From an uncultured Collinsella sp. (GTDB taxonomy: Bacteria > Actinomycetota > Coriobacteriia > Coriobacteriales > Coriobacteriaceae), in the NCBI GenBank assembly GCA_958452935.1, contig CAUDVX010000002.1, positions 62,001 to 126,000 of the forward strand: a stretch of DNA of 64,000 nt, in the 5' to 3' direction. Position numbers and translations under genes: made by a program. The notes beneath the pieces are model-generated. The model had not been told where the DNA came from. It did not search any database and saw only the letters and a list, made by a program, of their open reading frames with translations. Shown here one piece after another: positions 24,467-32,722 of this stretch. Position 1 is the stretch's first letter; each line of letters begins with the position of its first letter.

Positions 24467-25493
24467 CGATCTTGCAGATCGCGTCCTTAATACCGCTGCG
24501 GGTGAGCCGCTTCATCGAAAGGGCCACGCGAAGCCTCTCTATGTTGCCGTAATCGGATGTCTTGCCGGAGTGCTGGCGACCGGAGGGGTCGCCTACGCCG
24601 TCGTCAATTCCAGTTATTTTGCCTCTGCCTGGGGAAACCATGGCAACGGAGAGTCCATTACCTGGACTCAAGGTGGCTCGTCGGGGACTAAATATATCTA
24701 CACCAGAGAGTTTGGTGATGGTATCGCGCCCCAAAGCTTGGAGGGTTCAGTACAGAAGGTCAATCTGTCCGTCGAGGGCAACGGCTATACACTCGACATT
24801 CATGATATGGCTATCGATAAAAACGGTTGCGGTGCCGTGACGTTTACGTTGTCCAATCCAAATGGCGTTAACTACTACAAGCCGGCAGCAGAGACAGGCG
24901 AACTTGTTCTCTATGGTGAAGAAGAACAAGGCATCGGCACGCCCAGCATGAACTTCGGCGAGGAATGGGCTGATACACGCTGCACCATTGATAAGGACAC
25001 ATCAAGCGACACGGTCATTAATGGCACGATGTACTTTGCCTCGTGGAATCGCGAGCGAGATTTGGGACATGCGGTCACCTGGAATATCTGCTGGACTGAG
25101 GGCGAAGGCGAGGACGCGAGGCTGTTCGAGGCATCGACGCCCGAGTTTAGCGTTGGAGCGTACGTCGATACAAAGGAACTCCGCTCCGATGACTCGCCTC
25201 TCGAGATCAGCCCGTTTTCTATCCAGACACACATCGATGATCTGGGCATTGACGCAGTCACGAAGAAGTTGACCGTTACCTACAAGGATGGATCGGAGCA
25301 GATTATCGAAGATGATGCTGCGGGTGCGTACAATTTGTATGTCTCGCTGACGCGCAATAGCGGAGAGAACATCTCGGTGCCGACAAAACTGATCAATGTC
25401 GATCAAGTGGTCTCGGTAACCCTTGAGGGCACGAGATACACGTCAGCAGGAGAGACCGAAACAGAAGTACCCTTTACCATCATCTATTCGTAA
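24417..25493 (+). CDS. Membrane-anchored anti-sigma-like protein (DUF4179-type)
   Basis: This 358-residue protein has a short cytoplasmic N-terminus (about 40 residues) able to contact a sigma factor, one membrane segment at about residues 41-62 (LYVAVIGCLAGVLATGGVAYAVV), and a large, polar, beta-rich extracellular part. This is the architecture of DUF4179-type proteins encoded next to ECF sigma genes in gut anaerobes. GTG at 24417 is preceded by GAGGAGG and lies inside the sigma gene. It probably holds the sigma factor inactive until an envelope signal arrives; this is inference from context. It lacks a recognisable protease or carbohydrate-binding motif. Confidence 0.75.
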   Translation: MKSNQIKQAFESIQADSDLADRVLNTAAGEPLHRKGHAKPLYVAVIGCLAGVLATGGVAYAVVNSSYFASAWGNHGNGESITWTQGGSSGTKYIYTREFGDGIAPQSLEGSVQKVNLSVEGNGYTLDIHDMAIDKNGCGAVTFTLSNPNGVNYYKPAAETGELVLYGEEEQGIGTPSMNFGEEWADTRCTIDKDTSSDTVINGTMYFASWNRERDLGHAVTWNICWTEGEGEDARLFEASTPEFSVGAYVDTKELRSDDSPLEISPFSIQTHIDDLGIDAVTKKLTVTYKDGSEQIIEDDAAGAYNLYVSLTRNSGENISVPTKLINVDQVVSVTLEGTRYTSAGETETEVPFTIIYS

Positions 25494-25498
25494 GATTT

Positions 25499-25533
25499 GG
25501 GGCCGCTTCCTACTAGGGGAGGCGGCCCATTTT
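25499..25533 (+). terminator. Hairpin terminator after the anti-sigma gene
   Basis: GGGCCGC/TCC and GGA/GGCGGCCC arms (25500-25528) are followed by ATTTTG. The T-run is short but the stem is strong and lies directly after the stop. Confidence 0.7.
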
Positions 25534-25700
25534 GCATTAAATGGACGGTTAGACCGAGCGATATACTTCCGAAGACGCCGCCGATTTCCATGCGACAGAT
25601 GAGAGCAGATCAACGCTGGAGCGCGACGTTTCCCCAGATAAAACCGACCAAAATAAACCTGTCCCTTTTTGGAAGGTAACGTTGCCCCGACGAGCACGTC
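25534..25700. other. Intergenic stretch upstream of element B
   Basis: I see no gene here. The only structure is a small hairpin at 25648-25672. The rest is ordinary mixed sequence leading into the long palindrome at 25701. Confidence 0.5.
25648..25672. repeat. REP-like hairpin (CCAAAA arms, CCTGTCCC core)
   Basis: Arms CCAAAA and TTTTTGG flank TAAACCTGTCCC, the complement-orientation form of the GGGACAGG core. It has nearly the same arms as the copy at 23823, but in the opposite orientation. Confidence 0.55.
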
Positions 25701-25839
25701 GGATTCCCGGGCCGGGCGGCGCAGGGGTTAAGTTTGTCGCGAGTTCCGCACGAGCCGGAGAGCACTTAATGTGCTCTCCGTGCGAGCCAGGACTGTAGAG
25801 CAGCAAACTTAAACAGCGGGCCGCCCGGACCGGGAATCC
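25701..25839. repeat. Giant palindromic element, copy B
   Basis: Left arm 25701-25736 and right arm 25804-25839 (36 nt each) pair with a few mismatches and a small internal bulge. The 67-nt core 25737-25803 contains the hairpin GGAGAGCAC-TTAAT-GTGCTCTCC and is nearly identical to the core of copy C, differing at a handful of positions. The arms are unrelated to those of A and C. It lies 84 bp upstream of the rpsL promoter. No T-run follows, so it is not a standard intrinsic terminator. Confidence 0.92.
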
Positions 25840-25923
25840 GCCCACGCGCGTAGAAGGGGATTCCTTTTGTGTAGGCTTTGCGGAAATGTGCCAATTTTGG
25901 GATACGCCCGGCGGCGTGGTCTG

Positions 25924-25952
25924 TTGACGGCACAGCTAACGGCACGTATCCT
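25924..25952 (+). promoter_or_regulatory. rpsL (str) operon promoter
   Basis: TTGACG (25924-25929) and TATCCT (25947-25952) are 17 bp apart. The site lies about 95 bp before rpsL and 84 bp after palindromic element B. Confidence 0.75.
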
Positions 25953-26045
25953 ATCGAACTGCGTGTTTCGTAGGGGGATGCTGACCCCTCGATTCAAGCC
26001 GTTGCACTTTACAGAAAGCTGGAATCATTCGAGAAGGAGTACGCT

Positions 26046-26423
26046 TTGCCTACTATTAACCAGCTGGTTCGCCAGGGCCGTCGTTCCGTGCCCAAGAAGT
26101 CCAAGAACGCTGCTCTGCAGCACAACTCCCAGAAGCGCGGCGTGTGCACCCGCGTCTTCACCACGAGCCCCAAGAAGCCGAACTCGGCTCTTCGTAAGGT
26201 TGCCCGTGTTCGCCTCGTCAACGGCATCGAAGTCACTGCTTACATCCCGGGTGAGGGCCACAACCTGCAGGAGCACTCCATCGTGCTCGTCCGCGGCGGT
26301 CGTGTCCGTGACCTCCCTGGTGTCCGTTATCACGTCATCCGTGGCGCCTACGACGCTGCTCCGGTCCAGAACCGTATGCAGGCCCGTTCCAAGTACGGTG
26401 CTAAGCGCCCCAAGGCTAAATAA
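26046..26423 (+). CDS. rpsL: 30S ribosomal protein S12
   Basis: S12 sits at the decoding centre and affects accuracy. The 125-residue sequence shows the streptomycin-loop TTSPKKPNSALRKVARV and the late PGVRYHVIRGAYDAAPV region, with lysines in the positions usual for sensitive strains. The start is a TTG at 26046, 6 bp after AAGGAG, which matches the family start (PTINQLVRQGR). It is the first gene of the operon rpsL-rpsG-fusA-rpsJ and has very strong codon bias. Confidence 0.96.
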   Translation: MPTINQLVRQGRRSVPKKSKNAALQHNSQKRGVCTRVFTTSPKKPNSALRKVARVRLVNGIEVTAYIPGEGHNLQEHSIVLVRGGRVRDLPGVRYHVIRGAYDAAPVQNRMQARSKYGAKRPKAK

Positions 26424-26496
26424 GCCAGATAACGTTTTGATACTTTCGCCGTGTGCCGCCTAAGCGCCGCACGGTAGACACTTAAGGAGATTTCAC

Positions 26497-26970
26497 ATGC
26501 CGCGTCGTGCAGCAGCTAATCGTCGTGAGGTTCAGCCTGACGCCGTTTACAACAACCGCCTGGTGACTCAGCTCATCAACAAGGTCCTTCTTGACGGCAA
26601 GAAGGCCACCGCTGAGCGCATCGTTTACACCGCTTTCGAGATCGTTGCCGAGAAGTCCGAGGGTGGCGACGCTCTCGCTACCTTCAAGAAGGCTATGGAC
26701 AACGTCAAGCCCACGCTCGAGGTCAAGCCCAAGCGTGTCGGTGGCGCTACCTATCAGGTCCCGATGGAGGTCAACTCCCGTCGTTCCACCGCTCTGGGTA
26801 TCCGCTGGATCGTCAACTTCTCCCGCGCTCGCAAGGAGAAGACCATGGCCGAGCGTCTCGCCAACGAGATCCTCGACGCTTCCAACGGCCTGGGCGCTTC
26901 CGTCAAGAAGCGTGAGGACGTCTTCAAGATGGCCGAGGCCAACCGCGCGTTCTCTCACTATCGTTGGTAA
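26497..26970 (+). CDS. rpsG: 30S ribosomal protein S7
   Basis: S7 nucleates assembly of the 30S head by binding the 3' major domain of 16S rRNA. The 157 residues run from MPRRAAANRREVQPDAVYNN through the conserved LINKVLLDGKKATAE and the ARGPRRS-equivalent region to the C-terminal AEANRAFSHYRW. AAGGAG lies about 8 bp before the ATG. It is the second gene of the str operon, 73 bp after rpsL and 19 bp before fusA. Confidence 0.97.
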   Translation: MPRRAAANRREVQPDAVYNNRLVTQLINKVLLDGKKATAERIVYTAFEIVAEKSEGGDALATFKKAMDNVKPTLEVKPKRVGGATYQVPMEVNSRRSTALGIRWIVNFSRARKEKTMAERLANEILDASNGLGASVKKREDVFKMAEANRAFSHYRW

Positions 26971-26989
26971 GTTAAGGTAAGGAACTAAC

Positions 26990-29089
26990 ATGGCTAAGCC
27001 TAAGTACAAGCTTTCCGATACCCGTAACATCGGCATCATGGCTCACATCGATGCCGGTAAGACCACCACGACCGAGCGTATTCTTTACTACACCGGTAAA
27101 ACCCACAAGATCGGTGAGGTCCATGAGGGCGCTGCCACCATGGACTGGATGGTTCAGGAGCAGGAGCGCGGCGTAACCATTACCTCCGCTGCTACCACGT
27201 GCTTCTGGAAGAAGGACGGTACCGACTACCGCATCCAGATCATCGACACCCCGGGCCACGTTGACTTCACCGCCGAGGTCGAGCGCTGCCTGCGCGTCCT
27301 CGATGGCGCTGTCGCCGTCTTCGACGCCGTTGCCGGCGTTCAGCCCCAGTCTGAGACCGTTTGGCGTCAGGCTTCTACCTTCAACGTCCCCCGCATCGCC
27401 TTCATCAACAAGTATGACCGCGTGGGCGCTGACTTCTTCAACGCTATCGAGACCATGAAGGATCGTCTCGACGCCAACGCCGTGGCCGCTCAGGTCCCGA
27501 TGGGCGCCGAGGACAACTTCTGGGGCGTCATCGACCTGGTCACCATGACTGCTTGGGACTTCAAGGCCGACGACAAGGGCATGACCTACCCCGAGCCGAT
27601 GGACGAGATCCCGGCTGAGTTCGCTGACATCGCTGCCACCAAGCGCGAGGAGCTCCTCGACGCTGCTGCCAGCTTTGACGATGAGCTCATGGAGAAGATC
27701 CTCATGGAGGAGGACTTCACCGTCGAGGAGCTCAAGGCTGCTCTGCGCAAGGGCGTTCTGGCCAACGAGCTCAACCTCGTCTTCGTGGGTTCCGCCTACA
27801 AGAACAAGGGCGTTCAGGAGCTGCTCGACGCTGTCGTCGACTACCTGCCCAGCCCGCTTGACGTTGAGGCCGTCACCGGTACCGATCCGGACACCGGCGA
27901 GGAGATCCAGCGTCATCCTTCCTTCGACGAGCCCTTCTCCGGCCTGGTCTTCAAGATCATGACCGACCCGTTCGTCGGTAAGCTCACCTACGTCCGCGTT
28001 TACTCTGGCCGCGCCGAGTCCGGCTCCTACGTTGTCAACGCTTCCAACGGTCAGCGCGAGCGCCTCGGCCGCATCCTCGAGATGAACGCTGCCGAGCGTA
28101 TCGACCGTGACGACGCTGCCGCCGGCGACATCGTCGCTTGCGTCGGCTTTAAGAACTCCACCACCGGTGACACCCTGTGCGCCGAGGGTAAGGAGATCGT
28201 CCTCGAGAAGATCGAGTTTGCTAAGCCCGTTATCGACGTTGCCATCGAGCCCAAGACCAAGGCTGAGCAGGACAAGATGTCCCTGGCTCTGACCAAGCTC
28301 GCCGAGGAGGACCCGACCTTCCAGGTGTCCACCAACCACGAGACCGGCCAGACCATCATCGCCGGCATGGGCGAGCTGCACCTCGAGATCATCGTCGACC
28401 GTCTGCTCCGCGAGTTCAAGGTTGACGCTAACGTTGGTAAGCCCCAGGTTGCCTACCGCGAGACCGCTGGTCACGACGTCGAGAAGGCTGAGGGCAAGTT
28501 CGTCCGTCAGTCCGGTGGTCGCGGTCAGTACGGCCACGCCGTCATCAAGCTCGAAAAGATGGAGGAGGGCTTCGGCTACGAGTTCGTCAACGCTATCGTC
28601 GGCGGCGTCGTGCCCAAGGAGTACATCCCGTCCATTGACAAGGGCATCCAGGAGGCCCTGAACACCGGTGTTATCGCCGGCTTCCCGGTCCTCGACGTTA
28701 AGGTCACCCTGTTCGACGGTTCTTACCACGAGGTCGACTCCTCCGAGGCCGCCTTCAAGATTGCCGGTTCCATGGCTATCAAGGACGCTCTCAAGAAGTC
28801 CGACCCGCAGCTGCTCGAGCCGATCATGGCTGTCGAGGTCGAGACCCCCGAGCAGTACATGGGCGACGTTATGGGCAACCTCTCCGGTCGCCGCGGCAAG
28901 ATCGAGGGCATGGAGGATCGCAAGAACAGCAAGCTCATCCGTGCCAAGGTGCCGCTGGGCGAGATGTTCGGTTACGCTACCGACCTTCGCTCCCAGACCC
29001 AGGGCCGTGCATCCTACACGATGCAGTTCGACTCTTATGAGCCAGCGCCCAAGTCCATCGTGGACGAGGTCATGAGCAAGAACGCCTAA
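26990..29089 (+). CDS. fusA: Elongation factor G
   Basis: EF-G is the GTPase that drives tRNA-mRNA translocation. The 699-residue protein has G1 AHIDAGKTT, the switch I region, G3 DTPGHVDF, G4 NKYD (a variant of NKxD), then domains II-V ending DSYEPAPKSIVDEVMSKNA. Length and domain order are canonical. It lies between rpsG and rpsJ in the str operon, with a ribosome binding site (AAGGAAC) just before the ATG. No tuf gene follows, unlike the common rpsL-rpsG-fusA-tuf order. Confidence 0.97.
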   Translation: MAKPKYKLSDTRNIGIMAHIDAGKTTTTERILYYTGKTHKIGEVHEGAATMDWMVQEQERGVTITSAATTCFWKKDGTDYRIQIIDTPGHVDFTAEVERCLRVLDGAVAVFDAVAGVQPQSETVWRQASTFNVPRIAFINKYDRVGADFFNAIETMKDRLDANAVAAQVPMGAEDNFWGVIDLVTMTAWDFKADDKGMTYPEPMDEIPAEFADIAATKREELLDAAASFDDELMEKILMEEDFTVEELKAALRKGVLANELNLVFVGSAYKNKGVQELLDAVVDYLPSPLDVEAVTGTDPDTGEEIQRHPSFDEPFSGLVFKIMTDPFVGKLTYVRVYSGRAESGSYVVNASNGQRERLGRILEMNAAERIDRDDAAAGDIVACVGFKNSTTGDTLCAEGKEIVLEKIEFAKPVIDVAIEPKTKAEQDKMSLALTKLAEEDPTFQVSTNHETGQTIIAGMGELHLEIIVDRLLREFKVDANVGKPQVAYRETAGHDVEKAEGKFVRQSGGRGQYGHAVIKLEKMEEGFGYEFVNAIVGGVVPKEYIPSIDKGIQEALNTGVIAGFPVLDVKVTLFDGSYHEVDSSEAAFKIAGSMAIKDALKKSDPQLLEPIMAVEVETPEQYMGDVMGNLSGRRGKIEGMEDRKNSKLIRAKVPLGEMFGYATDLRSQTQGRASYTMQFDSYEPAPKSIVDEVMSKNA

Positions 29090-29149
29090 GTTCGAGCTCC
29101 CTGTTACGTAATCCGCGAGAACATCTCTCGCACTCTTTGGAGGTTTAAG

Positions 29150-29458
29150 TTGGCTACCCAGAAGATCCGCATTCGCCTCAAGGGCTATGATCACGAGGTC
29201 GTCGATCAGTCCGCGAAGCTCATCGTCGAGACCGCTCAGAAGACCGGCGCTCGCGTTTCCGGTCCTGTCCCCCTGCCCACCGAGCGCAACCTGTACACGG
29301 TTATCCGCTCGCCGCACGTGAACAAGGACTCCCGTGAGCAGTTCGAGATGCGCACCCACAAGCGCCTCATCGACATCCTCGACCCCACCTCGGGCACTGT
29401 TGATTCGCTCATGCGTCTCGACCTCCCCGCTGGCGTCGACATCGACATCAAGCTCTAA
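29150..29458 (+). CDS. rpsJ: 30S ribosomal protein S10
   Basis: S10 (NusE) is a 30S head protein that also joins NusB in antitermination. The 102 residues show IRIRLKGYDHEVVDQSAKLIVETA and the loop GPVPLPTERNLYTVIRSPHVNKDSREQFEMRTHKRLIDI. The start is TTG at 29150 behind GGAGG. In most bacteria rpsJ heads the S10 operon and is followed by rplC. Here a strong terminator follows and rplC lies about 14 kb away, so S10 is the last gene of the str operon. Confidence 0.97.
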   Translation: MATQKIRIRLKGYDHEVVDQSAKLIVETAQKTGARVSGPVPLPTERNLYTVIRSPHVNKDSREQFEMRTHKRLIDILDPTSGTVDSLMRLDLPAGVDIDIKL

Positions 29459-29479
29459 GCGATATCGCTCATAGCTTAC

Positions 29480-29520
29480 AGAGCCCCGCTGTCATAACGG
29501 CAGCGGGGCTCTTTTGTTTT
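29480..29520 (+). terminator. Intrinsic terminator after rpsJ
   Basis: Perfect 12-bp arms AGAGCCCCGCTG / CAGCGGGGCTCT with a short loop are followed by TTTTGTTTT. It shows that the str transcript ends at rpsJ. Confidence 0.93.
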
Positions 29521-29573
29521 GAATGGTGGCCTTGGGGCCCAGGTAATGCGGCCGAATGGGTGGCTATGGCGCC

Positions 29574-30350
29574 TTATTTACCCATGGGACGCAGCGATGC
29601 CTCCTCAAAATGGAAGGATCGTAAGTCCCCTTCCGTCTCGATGCACGCTCGACCAAAGGCATCGACCGTTTGAAAGATGCCTCGCGCCAGCTCGTCCCCA
29701 GCGGGGGAGCGGGCGATAACGTGCTCCCCAATCCAATTGAGGTGAGCGATATATTCGCTGTGGACGGGCGCGAGCGGTCCGGCGTCTTCTTCCATGGCGT
29801 TGAGACGCTCTGCCCACGCATCTACAGCGTCTATTACTGCGTGATAGACCTCATCGAGGAGCGCATCGACGGTGGGAACATTCTTGTTGAGGTCTGAGAG
29901 GCCAATTGCCGCCAGGCCGCCATCGGGCACCTCCGAAGGCACATAGTTCACATTGACGCCAATGCCGCAGACGGCAAAAGGTTTGCCTTCGTTATCGCGC
30001 GCGGCTTCGACCAGAATGCCGCCGAGTTTGCGCCCTCGCGCGACGAGGTCGTTGGGCCATTTGAGGCCGATCTCGTTAGCAAGACCTTGCGCCTCGAGTG
30101 CCTCGAGCACCGCTAGGCCGCTGACGGCAGCAAGACCAGAGTACTTGGCGGGATTAACATGTGGACGCAGGACAATCGAGAGCAACAGGTTGCCGGCGGT
30201 TGAATCCCACTTGTGGCCGCGTCGGCCACGTCCTGCCGTTTGCGCGCGGGCGGCAAGTCCCGTGCCGTGCGGCGCTCCTTGTTTTCCTGCTTCGAGCAGG
30301 TCATCGTTGGTCGATCCGGTTACGTCGACTATCGTTAATTGGGCATCCAT
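29574..30350 (-). CDS. birA: Biotin-[acetyl-CoA-carboxylase] ligase
   Basis: This enzyme attaches biotin to the biotin carboxyl carrier protein via biotinyl-AMP. The 258 residues show the biotin-AMP motif GRGRRGHKW (residues 40-48), the catalytic-domain motif KWPNDLV and GIGVNVNY. It lacks the N-terminal helix-turn-helix of regulatory BirA, so it should be a group I, non-repressor ligase. I took the ATG at 30350 because AAGGAGGTA is just upstream and the residues beyond it do not fit the family. It diverges from the fatty acid operon, whose accB product is its expected substrate. Confidence 0.9.
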   Translation of the reverse strand: MDAQLTIVDVTGSTNDDLLEAGKQGAPHGTGLAARAQTAGRGRRGHKWDSTAGNLLLSIVLRPHVNPAKYSGLAAVSGLAVLEALEAQGLANEIGLKWPNDLVARGRKLGGILVEAARDNEGKPFAVCGIGVNVNYVPSEVPDGGLAAIGLSDLNKNVPTVDALLDEVYHAVIDAVDAWAERLNAMEEDAGPLAPVHSEYIAHLNWIGEHVIARSPAGDELARGIFQTVDAFGRACIETEGDLRSFHFEEASLRPMGK

Positions 30351-30448
30351 AGCGGCTGCTACCTCCTTAATGAATAAGTGAATAACGCAATGGTGTCGAG
30401 AGACAGACACAATGTGAAGCCTTTGTCGCATTTGGACAATTTAATGTT

Positions 30449-30510
30449 AACACGTCAACAACGACTGAAATGCGCTATCCTCTCTTGGTCGATGTAAACA
30501 CGTCAACAAC
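30449..30510. promoter_or_regulatory. Two direct repeats upstream of fabH (candidate FASII operators)
   Basis: The 14-mer AACACGTCAACAAC occurs exactly at 30449-30462 and 30497-30510, 48 bp apart, between birA and fabH. Together with the preceding GTT, the first copy reads as an imperfect palindrome (GTTAACACGTCAAC). The placement suggests binding sites for a regulator of the fatty acid operon, perhaps also of birA. No regulator gene of the FabT/FapR type is in this window. Confidence 0.55.
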
Positions 30511-30526
30511 TCAAAGGAGGTTAGTG

Positions 30527-31486
30527 ATGGGTTTCACGATTCTTGGAACAGGCTCGGCGCTTCCTGCGCGCACTGTTTCCAATGACGAGCTGTCCGAGTT
30601 CCTCGATACCTCGGATGAGTGGATTTTTACCCGAACGGGGATCAAGAGTCGCCACGTCTGTACCGCCGAGTCACTTGACGACCTTGCCGTAGCGGCGAGC
30701 GGGCGGGCACTCCAGGTGTCCAGAATCGACGCGAGCCAGCTGGATCTGATCGTCTGCTCGACGACGACGGGTGACCACCTTGTTCCCGCTGAGGCGTGCG
30801 CCGTTGCTGAGCGCCTGGGCGCCACATGTCCAGCCTTCGACGTTTCGGCGGCCTGCGCCGGCTTCGTATTTGCGCTCGATGTCGCCGAGGGCTATATCGC
30901 CCGCGGTCGCGCCAAGCACGTGCTGGTCGTTGCCGCCGAGCAGATGACGCGCGCGCTCGATTGGACCGACCGTGCCACGTGCGTGCTCTTTGGCGATGGC
31001 GCGGGTGCTGCGGTCATAGAGGCTGGGGGAGAGAATCCCCTTGCTGTTGAGCTTTCGACGGCGCCCGACGTCGAAACACTGCGCGTCCCCGGATTGGCGG
31101 GCTCCTCGCCGTATAAGACGGCGCAGGACTGCGAAAGCGTGCTTTCCATGAATGGCCGTCGCGTCTTCAAGTTTGGCGTCAATGCCATCTGCGACACGGT
31201 CAACAAGCTTGCCTGCGACGCGAGCATCGCGGTCGAGGACATCGACCACTTTGTATTCCATCAGGCTAACGAACGAATCTTGAGCCAGGCGGTCAAGCGC
31301 TTAGGTGTGCCGGACGACCATGTGGTCCGGACGTTGCGTGAAACTGGCAACATCTCGAGCGCCTGTATTCCGCTTGCTCTCGATCGACTGGCAAATACCG
31401 GCGCGCTGCACGCGGGCGACACCATCGCCCTGGTCGGATTTGGCGCCGGCTTGGATGTAGGTGGCTATCTACTTCGCTGGAAGTAG
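30527..31486 (+). CDS. fabH: 3-oxoacyl-[acyl-carrier-protein] synthase III
   Basis: FabH starts type II fatty acid synthesis by condensing an acyl-CoA with malonyl-ACP. The 319-residue thiolase-fold protein has the catalytic triad Cys110 (VSAACAGF), His245 (FHQANERI) and Asn275 (GNISSA). I chose ATG 30527 because AAAGGAGG lies at 30513-30520; an upstream in-frame ATG at 30470 would place the operator repeat inside the gene. It is the first gene of the fab/acc operon. Confidence 0.94.
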   Translation: MGFTILGTGSALPARTVSNDELSEFLDTSDEWIFTRTGIKSRHVCTAESLDDLAVAASGRALQVSRIDASQLDLIVCSTTTGDHLVPAEACAVAERLGATCPAFDVSAACAGFVFALDVAEGYIARGRAKHVLVVAAEQMTRALDWTDRATCVLFGDGAGAAVIEAGGENPLAVELSTAPDVETLRVPGLAGSSPYKTAQDCESVLSMNGRRVFKFGVNAICDTVNKLACDASIAVEDIDHFVFHQANERILSQAVKRLGVPDDHVVRTLRETGNISSACIPLALDRLANTGALHAGDTIALVGFGAGLDVGGYLLRWK

Positions 31487-31538
31487 TTGCACATAGGAAA
31501 TGAAAACGCCCCTGGGGCACAAACAAAGGAGAACTACC

Positions 31539-31775
31539 ATGGCAGATCAGAAGACCTTCGAGCGCGTTTGCGACGTTATCCGCGAGACCGCTGGCCTTGA
31601 CGATGTCGAGATGAAGCCCGAGTCCACGCTCGAGGAGATTGGCCTCGACAGCCTGGGTACCGTCGAGATCCTCGTTGCCGTCGAGGATGAGTTTGGCATT
31701 GAGCTCGATACCGAGGAGAACCCCAAGACGGTCGGCGAGTTCGTCGATACGGTCGAGGCGGCATTGGAGAAGTAG
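31539..31775 (+). CDS. acpP: Acyl carrier protein
   Basis: ACP carries growing acyl chains on a phosphopantetheine arm. The 78-residue acidic protein has the attachment serine at residue 38 in GLDSLG and the usual four-helix pattern. The ATG at 31539 follows AAAGGAG; the longer in-frame extension lacks family similarity. It lies between fabH and fabK, almost joined to the latter. Confidence 0.95.
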   Translation: MADQKTFERVCDVIRETAGLDDVEMKPESTLEEIGLDSLGTVEILVAVEDEFGIELDTEENPKTVGEFVDTVEAALEK

Positions 31776-31777
31776 TG

Positions 31778-32722
31778 ATGCTCAAGTCTCCTCTCTGCGA
31801 TCTGTTCGGCATCGAAAAACCCGTGTTCCAGGGTGGCATGGCCTGGATTGCCGATGCCTCGCTGGCATCTGCCGTGTCCGAGGCAGGCGGCTTAGGGATT
31901 ATCGCGGCCATGAATGCCGACGCAAACTGGCTGCGCGATCAGATTCACGAGCTGCGCGCCAAGACGGATAAGCCCTTTGGCGTCAACGTTATGCTCATGA
32001 GCCCGTTTGTCGACGAGGTCGCACAAGTGGTGATTGATGAGCGGGTGCCCGTTGTGGTGACCGGCGCCGGCAATCCCACCAAGTACATGAAGGCCTGGAA
32101 CGATGCAGGCATCAAGGTCATTCCGGTCGTTGCCTCGGTGGCGCTGGCGCGTCTCGTGGCGCGTCGCGGAGCCACTGCCGTGGTTGCCGAGGGCACCGAA
32201 TCAGGCGGCCATATTGGCGAGACCTCGACGATGGCACTTGTCCCGCAGGTTGTCGATGCGGTCGATATTCCCGTGGTTGCGGCTGGCGGCATCGCCGATG
32301 GCCGCGGTGTGGCGGCCGCCTTTATGCTCGGCGCTGCCGGCGTCCAGGTGGGAACACGCTTTCTGGTCGCAAACGAGTGCACCGTATCCGAACAGTACAA
32401 AGAGCTGGTGCTCAAGGCGGGCGACACGTCGACGCGTGCGACCGGTCGTTCGACGGGACATCCGGTTCGCGCCCTCAAGAGCCCCTTCACCAACGCGTAT
32501 GCCAAGAACGAGGCGGCGGGCGCAAGCCCCGAGGAGCTCGGGGCCATGGGCACGGGCGCGCTTCGTAAAGCCGCAAAGGACGGTAATTACGAAGAGGGTT
32601 CGTATTTGTGCGGACAGATTGCCGGTATGGTCAACGAACGCCAGAGCGCACGCGAAATCGTCGACGATCTGGTCGATGGCGCCGAGCATGTCCTGAAGGG
32701 TGCGTCCGCATGGGTAGCGTAG
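31778..32722 (+). CDS. fabK: Enoyl-[acyl-carrier-protein] reductase II (FMN)
   Basis: FabK reduces the enoyl-ACP double bond with NAD(P)H and FMN and is not related to the triclosan-sensitive FabI. The 314-residue TIM-barrel protein of the nitronate monooxygenase/FabK family shows FQGGMAWIADASLASAVSEAGGLGII at the N-terminus, AEGTESGGHIG, and VVAAGGIADGRGVAAAFMLGAAGVQVGTRF near the FMN phosphate site. The ATG at 31778 is adjacent to the acpP stop; a GTG one codon earlier is also possible. The 3' end overlaps fabD by 13 bp. Confidence 0.93.
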   Translation: MLKSPLCDLFGIEKPVFQGGMAWIADASLASAVSEAGGLGIIAAMNADANWLRDQIHELRAKTDKPFGVNVMLMSPFVDEVAQVVIDERVPVVVTGAGNPTKYMKAWNDAGIKVIPVVASVALARLVARRGATAVVAEGTESGGHIGETSTMALVPQVVDAVDIPVVAAGGIADGRGVAAAFMLGAAGVQVGTRFLVANECTVSEQYKELVLKAGDTSTRATGRSTGHPVRALKSPFTNAYAKNEAAGASPEELGAMGTGALRKAAKDGNYEEGSYLCGQIAGMVNERQSAREIVDDLVDGAEHVLKGASAWVA

